From assembly GCA_030539395.1 (NCBI GenBank), contig JAUNSC010000003.1:124001-188000 (forward strand): DNA of 64,000 bases. The letters run 5' to 3'. Every line of letters starts with the position of its first letter. The stretch's first letter is position 1. The notes beneath the pieces were generated by a model. It was not told where the DNA came from and ran no database searches. It saw only the letters and a program-made list of their open reading frames with translations. This DNA comes from Eubacteriales bacterium. GTDB taxonomy: Bacteria; Bacillota; Clostridia; Lachnospirales; Lachnospiraceae. This document shows positions 36,302 to 43,159 of this stretch, in pieces. Both the position numbers and the translations under genes were made by a program.

Positions 36302-38377
36302 ATGGTTGCGAAAAATGGAAACAATAAGAAAAGAGTATTGTTTTTGGCCGGTTTGATTCTTTTGATTATTTTTGCCTGCCTGTGTTACTGGAAAAGGCGC
36401 GGTATACGTAATACATTTTACCGTATGACCATCGGTCATGTTCCCATTGAAATCAAAGAAAAGGAGCAGATGAAAATCTATGGTTTTTATAAGCAGGTAA
36501 TAAATGTAGGAACAGATTTGGATAATGTGTCGGTTATCACTGAAAAAGATAACACGGCAGATATGTTTGAAACAACAATTCCTGTGGAAAATACGCTGGT
36601 GGCAGACAGCTGTGAAATTGACAGTCTGGTTGAGGCAGAACTGGATAATGATTATACATGGGAAGAACCTATGGTAATCTTAAATCCTTACAGGATTTCG
36701 CCCCTGACAGGACTCATACTTTTCCAGACAGAAGAGGAAGTGGGCGTCAGGGTTACAGTTAAGGGAAAAACGGAAGCAGCAGATATTGTGGGAGAACTGG
36801 AACCGGCAACCCGCCACCGTGTTCCCATGGTGGGACTGTATCCAAATATGGAAAACACGGTAGTCCTGGAACTTCTGGATGCCCGGGGAGAAGTAAAAGA
36901 GAGTCAGGAGATAAAGGTGCAGACAGGCGATCTCCCTGAGAAACTGAAAGGGAAAGTGACACCGGTCGAGACTTCCGGAGAATCGGCTTATGCTCTTACT
37001 GCTGTATATGGTCAGGACTGCAAACTGCCCTTTGCCTATGACTGCAATGGTGATATCCGATGGTATTTTGAAAAGGAATCCGGAAGCTATGGCCTGTATA
37101 ATCTGTCAGACGGAAGAATTATTTTTCATGATACGGCGGCATATATACCAAGCCAGGAGCAGCCGCAGGCTACAAATCTTTATGAGATGGATTATCTTGG
37201 AAGAGCGTATAAGCTTTATTATATTCCCAACGGAAGCCATCATGATGTAATTGAAAAAGAACCGGGCGGAAATCTTCTGGTGCTGACAGGATCTTTAGAA
37301 AATTCTTACAAAGAGAAAATTGTAGAATTGGACAGAGAGACAGGGGAAATTGTTAATGAACTGGAGCTGGCAGATATTTTCGGAAGAACTTATGTAGATG
37401 CCATTGACTGGGCACATTTGAATACAGTTTCTTATCAGCCGGATGGAGATACGATCATTATCAGTGCGCGAAATCTTCATTCTGCAATAAAAATTAACTG
37501 GACAACTCATGAACTTGTGTGGATTCTCTGTGATCCTCAGTTTTGGAAAGGCACAAAATTCGAAGAGTATGTGCTTCAGCCTGAGGGTGATTTTGTGTAC
37601 CATTTCCAGCAGCATTCGACCTATCAGCTGGAAGCTGATCTGGATGGAAATCCTGAAACAGTAGAATTGAGCCTTTTTGATAATCATCAGATGGATCACA
37701 GAAAAGTGGACTACTATGATAATAATGATGCGTCTTATGCGATTGTTTACTCCATAGATGAAAAAGCTGGAACGGTAAAACAGATAAAGAAGCTGGCAGT
37801 GCAGTTTTCGCATATAACATCAAATACGGTGTATGATGCAGAAAGCAATCATATTTTTGGAATGTGCGGGAAGATTATAAATGATGCCGGAAAAGAAGCG
37901 GGGATGACCTATGAATTTGATTATGACTCAGGAGAATTATTGAATCAGTTTTATATCAATGAAGACTTTTACCGTGCGGCGGAGCTGACATTGAATTTCG
38001 AAGACCTGTCACGGAAGATGGAAGAACAGGACGAATACATTGTTGGTTCTTTAAGAGCCCCTGTCAAGACAACAGAAAAAGCCGGTGAGCCTGAAGAAAT
38101 GATCGGTGATGAAGTGAGCTTTAAAATGGTGGGCAGCGTATTATATGTGGGTGCACTGGATCACCATATTTCACAGATTATCTTTAAGGGAAATGATAAT
38201 ACCTACGTTTATGACTCGACAGATATCCGTCTGCATGCCAAAGCATATTTAAAGCATTATCAGAATATTCCGGTTCCGTTGTCGGATCTTGAAGCAGACA
38301 CTTATGAGATCTATTGTGTATATGATGATGTGTATTATCAGACAGGACAAAGCTTTACCAGGAAATTTTTATTATGA
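36302..38377 (+). CDS. Membrane-anchored arylsulfate sulfotransferase-like paralogue
   Basis: 691 residues. It is a paralogue of the preceding gene: MVILNPYRISPLTGLI, SHHDVIEKEPGGNLLVLT, DAIDWAHLNTVSY, IISARNLHSAIKINW, WILCDPQFW and YHFQQHSTYQL align with its blocks, including the putative catalytic His. It differs by an N-terminal anchor (about residues 10-28) with no clear cleavage site and a longer spacer before the first domain. It begins 5 bases after the first paralogue, so the two come from one mRNA. The pair would act outside the membrane, one free and one tethered; this division of labour is inference. Confidence 0.83.
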   Translation: MVAKNGNNKKRVLFLAGLILLIIFACLCYWKRRGIRNTFYRMTIGHVPIEIKEKEQMKIYGFYKQVINVGTDLDNVSVITEKDNTADMFETTIPVENTLVADSCEIDSLVEAELDNDYTWEEPMVILNPYRISPLTGLILFQTEEEVGVRVTVKGKTEAADIVGELEPATRHRVPMVGLYPNMENTVVLELLDARGEVKESQEIKVQTGDLPEKLKGKVTPVETSGESAYALTAVYGQDCKLPFAYDCNGDIRWYFEKESGSYGLYNLSDGRIIFHDTAAYIPSQEQPQATNLYEMDYLGRAYKLYYIPNGSHHDVIEKEPGGNLLVLTGSLENSYKEKIVELDRETGEIVNELELADIFGRTYVDAIDWAHLNTVSYQPDGDTIIISARNLHSAIKINWTTHELVWILCDPQFWKGTKFEEYVLQPEGDFVYHFQQHSTYQLEADLDGNPETVELSLFDNHQMDHRKVDYYDNNDASYAIVYSIDEKAGTVKQIKKLAVQFSHITSNTVYDAESNHIFGMCGKIINDAGKEAGMTYEFDYDSGELLNQFYINEDFYRAAELTLNFEDLSRKMEEQDEYIVGSLRAPVKTTEKAGEPEEMIGDEVSFKMVGSVLYVGALDHHISQIIFKGNDNTYVYDSTDIRLHAKAYLKHYQNIPVPLSDLEADTYEIYCVYDDVYYQTGQSFTRKFLL

Positions 38378-38473
38378 AAGCTTCGGGGGCTTTTAAGATT
38401 CCGGAAAATATTTGGGATAGAATGAGAAAGATGGAAAGACCGTAGCAGAAATCAGGAAAAAACGCATAAAATC

Positions 38474-38524
38474 CCTCCATTTACAGATACTAATTCCAGT
38501 AACGGACAGTACAGTAAATGGAGG
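38474..38524 (+). promoter_or_regulatory. Inverted repeat covering the ribosome binding site of the spoVT-like gene
   Basis: CCTCCATTTAC at 38474-38484 is the exact reverse complement of GTAAATGGAGG at 38514-38524. The right arm contains the GGAGG that lies 7 bases before the ATG at 38532. Folding would hide the ribosome binding site; followed by ATTTTT it could also act as a weak terminator. Confidence 0.7.
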
Positions 38525-38531
38525 AATTTTT

Positions 38532-39077
38532 ATGAAAGCTACGGGAATCGTGAGAAGAATCGATGATCTTGGCCGTGTCGTCATTCCGAAAGAAATCAGA
38601 AAAACTCTTCGCATCAGGGAATCTGATCCATTGGAAATATTTACTGACAGAGAAGGCGAGATTATTTTAAAAAAATATTCTCCTATTGGAGAACTTGGGA
38701 GCTTTGCAAAGGAATATGCGGAATCCCTGGCACAGACCACCGGACATAGTATTTGCATAACAGATAAGGACCAGATTATAGCAACAGCCGGAGGAATGAA
38801 GAGGGATTATGTTGGAAAGCCCATCAGCGGATCACTGGAAAATCTGATTGGAGAACGGGAAAATGTTCTTTACAATATGTCGGATAGAGAATATATTCAG
38901 ATATTCGAGAGTAATGAGGAAAAAAGACCACAGGTGATCAGTCCGATTATCTGTGAAGGTGACGCAATCGGTGCAGTAGTGATGATGGGAAAAACAGAGA
39001 GAGTGCAGATGGGCGAAACGGAAAAAGTGGTAGCCAGATGTGCGGCAAATTTCATGGGAAAACAGATGGAAGCATAA
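38532..39077 (+). CDS. spoVT: SpoVT-like transcription regulator (AbrB domain plus GAF-like domain)
   Basis: 181 residues. The N-terminal AbrB swapped-hairpin DNA-binding domain (MKATGIVRRIDDLGRVVIPKE) is followed by a C-terminal GAF-like domain (about 58-178). This is the SpoVT/AbrB layout; SpoVT in Bacillus adjusts late forespore genes. Lachnospiraceae often have more than one such protein, so equivalence to SpoVT is probable, not proven. The ribosome binding site sits inside an 11-bp inverted repeat, which suggests control of translation. Confidence 0.9.
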   Translation: MKATGIVRRIDDLGRVVIPKEIRKTLRIRESDPLEIFTDREGEIILKKYSPIGELGSFAKEYAESLAQTTGHSICITDKDQIIATAGGMKRDYVGKPISGSLENLIGERENVLYNMSDREYIQIFESNEEKRPQVISPIICEGDAIGAVVMMGKTERVQMGETEKVVARCAANFMGKQMEA

Positions 39078-39116
39078 AAATTCCGGGCAGCGGATTTGTT
39101 CGCTGCCCGGAATTTT
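39077..39116. terminator. Bidirectional terminator between the spoVT-like gene and pncB
   Basis: A long stem of at least 12 bp (TTCCGGGCAGCG with CGCTGCCCGGAA, loop GATTTGTT) is flanked by A runs on the left and T runs on the right. It serves both convergent genes and starts in the spoVT-like stop codon. Confidence 0.9.
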
Positions 39117-40571
39117 TTATGCCTCTTTATTCATTTCCTGAAGGATTCTTTTCTTCATATCATAAAGTTTGTCGGAAAGATCCACATACATTTCGTGCGG
39201 ATTTACGAGGCGTCTTGTTTCATCCCAAAGAGTATCCAGCTCTTTTGCGCAGATGTCACGGATTTCCATAACACTTGGGGAGGTATAGACGCATTCACCG
39301 TTTTTGAAGACCGGTACCAGCAGTTCACGCATGGTGTAAGTGCCGCCTTTGAGCTTTGTGCGTTTCCATGTCTCAATCGGATCGAAAATTACGATATCCT
39401 GAGATTCATCGAAAGTCTCATCGGCGAGAGTGATGAGGTCGGCTTTTACTTTGTGGACATCTTTTTCGTAAATGCGGTATACAGTTTTATTGCCTGGATT
39501 TGTAATTTTAACGGTGTTCTCAGAAAGTTTGATCTTCGGGATAAAGTTACCGTCCTTATCCTGGATTGCAGCCAGTTTGTATACACCGCCGAAAGCAGGG
39601 CAGTCTTTGGAAGTGATCAGATTGGTTCCCACTCCCCAGGAAGTAATTTTACAGCCCTGAGTTTTCAGGCTGTCAATCAGATATTCATCCAGATCGCTGG
39701 AAGCAGAGATGAAGGCATCTGTAAATCCGGCAGCATCCAGCATTTTACGGGCACGTTTGGACATATATGCCAGGTCTCCGCTGTCAAGACGGATACCGTA
39801 ATTCTTAAGCTCAATGCCGGATTCACGCATTTCTTTAAATACACGGATTGCATTTGGAACGCCGGATTTTAAAGTATCATAGGTATCTACCAATAGACAG
39901 CATGCGCCCGGATACATGTCAGCATATGTTTTGAAGGCTGTATATTCATCCGGGAAGCTCATAATCCAGCTGTGGGCGTGTGTACCTTTCACAGGTACAT
40001 CGAACAGCTGACCGGCCAGAACATTTGATGTACCGATACAGCCGCCGATCATAGCGGCACGGGCACCGTAAACACCGGCGTCAGGCCCCTGAGCACGGCG
40101 CAGACCAAATTCCATAATGCCGTCCCCCTGAGCCGCATAGACTACTCGAGATGCCTTAGTGGCAATGAGACACTGGTGGTTCAAAATAGTCAGCACCGCA
40201 GTTTCCACCAACTGAGCCTCCATTATAGGAGCAACCACTTTTAACAGCGGTTCTCTTGGGAAAATAACAGTTCCTTCCGGAATGCCATAGATATCACCGC
40301 TGAAGCGGAAAGTACTCAGATAATCAAGAAAATCCTGATCAAAGATTCCCAGACCTCCAAGGTAGGCAATATCGTCTTTGTCGAACCGAAGATTTTTAAT
40401 ATAGTCAATCACCTGATCAAGTCCGGCAGAAATGGCATATCCGCCACCGCTGGGATTTGTGCGGTAAAATACATCAAATACGACCACTTCGTCACTATGG
40501 CTTTTGAAATATCCCTGCATCATGGTCAACTCATAGAAATCGGTCAGTAAACTGATATTCATTGTACTCAT
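39117..40571 (-). CDS. pncB: Nicotinate phosphoribosyltransferase
   Basis: 484 residues. It joins nicotinate and PRPP to nicotinate mononucleotide in NAD salvage. Motifs: LLTDFYELTMMQGYF at the N-terminus, EFGLRRAQGPD, GTHAHSWIMSFPDE, IRLDSGDLAYMSKRAR, SWGVGTNL and GGVYKLAAI. It is the long bacterial type. Start at 40571: AAAGGAG lies 8 bases upstream, while the ATG at 40577 would have only two bases of spacing. A candidate promoter precedes it at 40606-40634. Confidence 0.95.
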   Translation of the reverse strand: MSTMNISLLTDFYELTMMQGYFKSHSDEVVVFDVFYRTNPSGGGYAISAGLDQVIDYIKNLRFDKDDIAYLGGLGIFDQDFLDYLSTFRFSGDIYGIPEGTVIFPREPLLKVVAPIMEAQLVETAVLTILNHQCLIATKASRVVYAAQGDGIMEFGLRRAQGPDAGVYGARAAMIGGCIGTSNVLAGQLFDVPVKGTHAHSWIMSFPDEYTAFKTYADMYPGACCLLVDTYDTLKSGVPNAIRVFKEMRESGIELKNYGIRLDSGDLAYMSKRARKMLDAAGFTDAFISASSDLDEYLIDSLKTQGCKITSWGVGTNLITSKDCPAFGGVYKLAAIQDKDGNFIPKIKLSENTVKITNPGNKTVYRIYEKDVHKVKADLITLADETFDESQDIVIFDPIETWKRTKLKGGTYTMRELLVPVFKNGECVYTSPSVMEIRDICAKELDTLWDETRRLVNPHEMYVDLSDKLYDMKKRILQEMNKEA

Positions 40572-40605
40572 TTTCATTTCTCCTTTGAAAGAGTTTTTTT
40601 CATTG

Positions 40606-40634
40606 ATTATACACCTGTAAAGACAAAAATGTTA
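40606..40634 (-). promoter_or_regulatory. Candidate promoter of pncB
   Basis: On the minus strand an extended TG-TATAAT (TATAAT at 40611-40606) with a poor -35 (TAACAT at 40634-40629). Confidence 0.45.
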
Positions 40635-40681
40635 GTCTTTTTTGAAAAAGATAAAAAATAAAAAAAATTTAAAAAAAGTAC

Positions 40682-40710
40682 TTGCATTTTTGAGGGACAT
40701 GGTCTATAAT
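40682..40710 (+). promoter_or_regulatory. Promoter of tRNA-Gln
   Basis: TTGCAT at 40682-40687 and TATAAT at 40705-40710 with 17-base spacing, 17 bases before the mature tRNA. Confidence 0.7.
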
Positions 40711-40727
40711 ACACTATGTTGTGACTT

Positions 40728-40799
40728 AGGGCTATCGCCAAACGGTAAGGCAACGGACTCTGACTCCGTCATTTCAAGGTTCGAATCCTTGTAGCCCTG
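40728..40799 (+). tRNA. tRNA-Gln (anticodon CTG)
   Basis: 72 bases. The acceptor arms AGGGCTA and TAGCCCT pair, with discriminator G. The D-arm contains CGCCAAACGGTAAGGC, the anticodon stem ACGGA/TCCGT encloses loop CTCTGAC (anticodon CTG, reads CAG), and the T-arm contains GGTTCGAATCC. No CCA is encoded. Its 3' 48 bases are the left attachment site of the island that follows. Confidence 0.95.
40752..40799 (+). repeat. attL: left copy of the 48-bp direct repeat (3' part of tRNA-Gln)
   Basis: These bases, from the anticodon stem to the discriminator base, recur without mismatch at 50337-50384. The flanking bases differ on both sides, so the repeat is exactly 48 bp. Confidence 0.95.
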
Positions 40800-40802
40800 C
40801 TA

Positions 40803-40829
40803 AGAGGTACTTAGATAAGTACCTCTTTT
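40803..40829 (+). terminator. Terminator after tRNA-Gln (inside the island)
   Basis: A 10-bp stem (AGAGGTACTT with AAGTACCTCT) with a 4-base loop is followed by a T run. Confidence 0.9.
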
Positions 40830-40930
40830 TGTTGTATTTAAAGGCTATGCATGCGTTTTGAAGAACAAAGGAAGCGGGGAAGATTTCCGGATTTTTCCGG
40901 TTGGAGAGGAGATTCTACGAAGCGATAGGT

Positions 40931-40975
40931 CAATCATTTTAAATGATTGCATTTTCCGATAGATGATGCTATTCT
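40931..40975 (+). promoter_or_regulatory. rtcB promoter with overlapping palindromic operator
   Basis: A perfect 19-base palindrome (arms CAATCATTT and AAATGATTG, centre T at 40940) occupies 40931-40949. It overlaps the -35 TTGCAT at 40947-40952, which is 17 bases from the extended -10 TG-C-TATTCT (TATTCT at 40970-40975). The layout suggests control of the rtcB unit by a dimeric DNA-binding protein. Confidence 0.6.
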
Positions 40976-41022
40976 TTCAGAAGAACAATTCAACTTGTAG
41001 TCGAAAGAAAGGAGGATAAGCC

Positions 41023-41103
41023 ATGAGTAATTATAAAAACAATACACATATGAGAACTGAAAACAGAGGGGATCGGGCTGTCCTCAGAGTAGCTTTACGA
41101 TAA
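41023..41103 (+). CDS. Candidate 26-residue leader peptide upstream of rtcB
   Basis: ATG to TAA, 26 codons, with a perfect AAAGGAGG site 7 bases upstream. The peptide is basic: it begins MSNYKNNTHMR and ends RAVLRVALR. The last codons lie in the 5' arm of a predicted hairpin (41078-41133), so translation of the peptide could change folding ahead of rtcB. No homology is recognised; it may be a regulatory leader or a real small protein. Confidence 0.5.
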   Translation: MSNYKNNTHMRTENRGDRAVLRVALR

Positions 41104-41161
41104 CAGGTCTTTATTTATCTGACCGTGGGACAGTCTGGTTTCACCAAATCTTATTTGGAGG
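41078..41161 (+). promoter_or_regulatory. Structured leader of rtcB
   Basis: CTGTCC (41078-41083) pairs with GGACAG (41128-41133) and TCAGA (41084-41088) with TCTGA (41118-41122), leaving a 5-base bulge. A second hairpin, CCAAAT (41144-41149) with ATTTGG (41153-41158), takes in part of the GGAGG ribosome binding site at 41157-41161. The stop codon of the small peptide lies in the first loop. Confidence 0.5.
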
Positions 41162-41165
41162 AATC

Positions 41166-42281
41166 ATGAAAGTTGTAAACGGAATCTATACTTCTGCAAC
41201 AATATTCACAGACAAAGTAGAGGATTATGCGATTGCACAGATTGAATTTCTGTGTAATCAGGAGACATTTAAGGATTGCTGCATCCGCGTGATGCCTGAT
41301 GTGCATCCGGGGAAAGTCGGTACGATCGGATTTACTTCCACAGTAGGTGATAAAATCATGCCTGATGTGGTGGGAATTGACATTGGCTGCGGCATTACAT
41401 TAGCAAAATTGAAACAGAGAAAAGCGGAATATCAGAGACTGGATAAAATTATCCGGGAACAGATACCGTGCGGGAGCCGGAACAGGAAAACCCCACATCA
41501 TAAAGCAGAAGAAATTGATTTCTCCGGCTTACGCTGCAGGAAACATGTGAGCGCAGAGAAAGCCATGTCCGGACTCGGTACGCTTGGAGGCGGTAACCAT
41601 TTCATTGAGCTTAATCAGGATGGAGAAGGCTGTCTGTATGTGGCAATTCACAGTGGGAGCCGGAGTTTTGGAAAAGCAGTAACAGAATATTATCTGGCTG
41701 CAGGGCAGAAAGCACTGAAAGAGAAGGAGATAGATGTTCCATATGAATTGACATATCTGGAGAGCGCTCTTATGGAAGATTATGTCCATGATATCCGGAT
41801 TGTACAGGAATATGCAAGGTTAAACCGTGAAATCATGCTTAATGAACTGGTAAAGGGAATGAAATGGAAGGTGCTGGAATTGACGGATATCCCACATAAT
41901 TATCTGGAAGCATCAGTAGATGGCCTTATGCTGCGAAAAGGGGCGATTTCCGCGAAGAAAGATGAGCCGGTAGTTATCCCCATCAACATGAAGGAAGGAA
42001 TCCTGCTGGGGAAAGGTCTGGGAAACCCGGACTGGAATGTCTCTGCACCGCACGGGGCAGGACGGATCTTAAAACGTGAGGCGGTAAAAGAACAATATAC
42101 GGTTTCGCAGTTTAAGCAGGAGATGAAAGGCATTTATTGTTCCTGTATCAGTAACGATACGCTCGATGAGGCCCCATTCGCATACCGCGGATTGGAGGAC
42201 ATCAGGGAAGCCGTGAAAGAAACCGTCGATATTCAGAAAGTAATCACCCCGGTCTATAATTTTAAAGCCGGGAGCAGATAG
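41166..42281 (+). CDS. rtcB: RtcB-type RNA-splicing ligase
   Basis: 371 residues, the short RtcB form. RtcB joins RNA 2',3'-cyclic phosphate or 3'-phosphate ends to 5'-hydroxyl ends using GTP and Mn2+. Metal and catalytic residues are visible: MPDVHPGKVGTIGFT, VVGIDIGCG (metal Cys), LGGGNHFIEL, IHSGSRSFG and SAPHGAGR with the guanylated His. The long insert of the 480-residue archaeal/E. coli type is shortened. No archease or rtcA/rtcR is adjacent; instead a small Cys-rich protein follows by 11 bases. It lies inside the tRNA-Gln island. Confidence 0.95.
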   Translation: MKVVNGIYTSATIFTDKVEDYAIAQIEFLCNQETFKDCCIRVMPDVHPGKVGTIGFTSTVGDKIMPDVVGIDIGCGITLAKLKQRKAEYQRLDKIIREQIPCGSRNRKTPHHKAEEIDFSGLRCRKHVSAEKAMSGLGTLGGGNHFIELNQDGEGCLYVAIHSGSRSFGKAVTEYYLAAGQKALKEKEIDVPYELTYLESALMEDYVHDIRIVQEYARLNREIMLNELVKGMKWKVLELTDIPHNYLEASVDGLMLRKGAISAKKDEPVVIPINMKEGILLGKGLGNPDWNVSAPHGAGRILKREAVKEQYTVSQFKQEMKGIYCSCISNDTLDEAPFAYRGLEDIREAVKETVDIQKVITPVYNFKAGSR

Positions 42282-42292
42282 GAGGATGTGCC

Positions 42293-42508
42293 ATGGCGAA
42301 GTACAGGGAGGTACCGTGCAAGTATTATATTGCTCTTGGACAGTGTAAAAAAGGCAGGGAAGCGGTCCATAAGAAATACTGCCAGCATTGCGAAAAATAC
42401 TATCCAAGGGCAAAGGTAAGGAACATCAATAAGAAAAGGACATATAATGAAAAAATGAGAGCGTCATCCGGGAAGGATGGCGCTTTTGGTATTTATAAAT
42501 TTAGATAA
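42293..42508 (+). CDS. Small Cys/Lys-rich protein linked to rtcB
   Basis: 71 residues, very basic, with Cys residues at about 9, 18, 30 and 33 (VPCKYY, GQCKKG, YCQHCEKYYPRAK), which could form a zinc-binding knuckle. I believe similar small proteins follow short rtcB genes in other Clostridia, so a functional link with the ligase (RNA binding or accessory) is plausible. AGGAGG precedes the ATG, and the gap to rtcB is 11 bases. The last 16 codons run through an intrinsic terminator, so part of the C-terminus may be a recent extension. Confidence 0.7.
   Translation: MAKYREVPCKYYIALGQCKKGREAVHKKYCQHCEKYYPRAKVRNINKKRTYNEKMRASSGKDGAFGIYKFR
42460..42487 (+). terminator. Terminator of the rtcB unit, inside the 3' end of the small gene
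   Basis: A 10-bp stem (AGCGTCATCC with GGATGGCGCT, one G-U pair) and loop GGGAA are followed by TTTT. It resembles the hairpin at the right attachment site (50385-50418). Confidence 0.75.
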
Positions 42509-42524
42509 AAAATAGTTTTCATTT

Positions 42525-42740
42525 TTAGTCATTCTCTGTATCGTCAGTGATTTCAAATAGCTCACTTATAGAACAATTTAAAAGTCGACTAAGTATTTCT
42601 AAATTTTTAAAATGTATAGAAGATGTTTCATTGTTAAGAAGTTTGGATAAATTTTGGTAACTCATGTCCATTTGCTTATATAACCAATATTTTGTATGAT
42701 TTTGTTCTTTTAGGATTTCTTTAATACGCAAACGAATCAT
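42525..42740 (-). CDS. XRE-family DNA-binding protein
   Basis: 71 residues with one Cro/C1-type helix-turn-helix (about residues 15-60: KYWLYKQMDMSYQNLSKLLN, then ILSRLLNCSISELFEI). It has no further domain. GGAGGTGA precedes the ATG. It is transcribed away from the surface-protein genes on the right, with a 15-base palindrome in between, so it probably represses its own promoter and perhaps the divergent one. Confidence 0.88.
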   Translation of the reverse strand: MIRLRIKEILKEQNHTKYWLYKQMDMSYQNLSKLLNNETSSIHFKNLEILSRLLNCSISELFEITDDTEND

Positions 42741-42766
42741 TAAATTGAATCACCTCCAATATTTCT

Positions 42767-42816
42767 ATTATAGATTAAATCTATTTCTTGCATAACTCAT
42801 TTATACGTTATATAAT
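42767..42816. promoter_or_regulatory. Divergent promoters with palindromic operator beside the XRE gene
   Basis: A perfect palindrome ATAGATTAAATCTAT occupies 42770-42784. On the minus strand it overlaps a TATAAT (42772-42767) for the XRE gene. On the plus strand TTGCAT (42788-42793) and TATAAT (42811-42816) have 17-base spacing and face the genes at 42894 and 43160. Confidence 0.6.
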
Positions 42817-42893
42817 GTAGACATTAGATAATTTGAAAATAACTAATAAAGAAAAAAAGGAGGATGTGGGAATAGGGTCTCATAAAGAGAAAA

Positions 42894-43067
42894 ATGTTTG
42901 CAATTTATATTATTTTAGGATATTGGGCAACTGGAAGAACGATTTATAGAAACAAGATATTATTTGGAACAGCAGAAGGTATTTTTATACAGCGGTTAAT
43001 GCTGGGATTCATATTGGGCTGGGCGTTAATTCCGATTGCAATAATTGGGATGCTATTTGGAAAATAA
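42894..43067 (+). CDS. Candidate small membrane protein
   Basis: 57 residues with two hydrophobic stretches (residues 2-12 and 36-55) around a short basic segment. No good ribosome binding site lies directly upstream; an AAGGAGG is about 30 bases away and serves only a three-codon frame (ATG at 42864). It follows the promoter at 42788-42816. It could be real or chance; family unknown. Confidence 0.4.
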   Translation: MFAIYIILGYWATGRTIYRNKILFGTAEGIFIQRLMLGFILGWALIPIAIIGMLFGK

Positions 43068-43159
43068 GTACTGGATAAATTGAAAATCAGTATTTGTTGT
43101 ATAAAAGGACTGCTGCTTTAAATAAAAGTGGTAGACCAGGGAGTAACAAGGAGGAAAGA

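Noticed and set aside
40830-41020. Y-RNA or other tRNA-like noncoding RNA upstream of rtcB
   Set aside because: I looked for tRNA-like folding as in some bacterial rsr-rtcBA loci and found only short hairpins. No Ro60-like gene is present.
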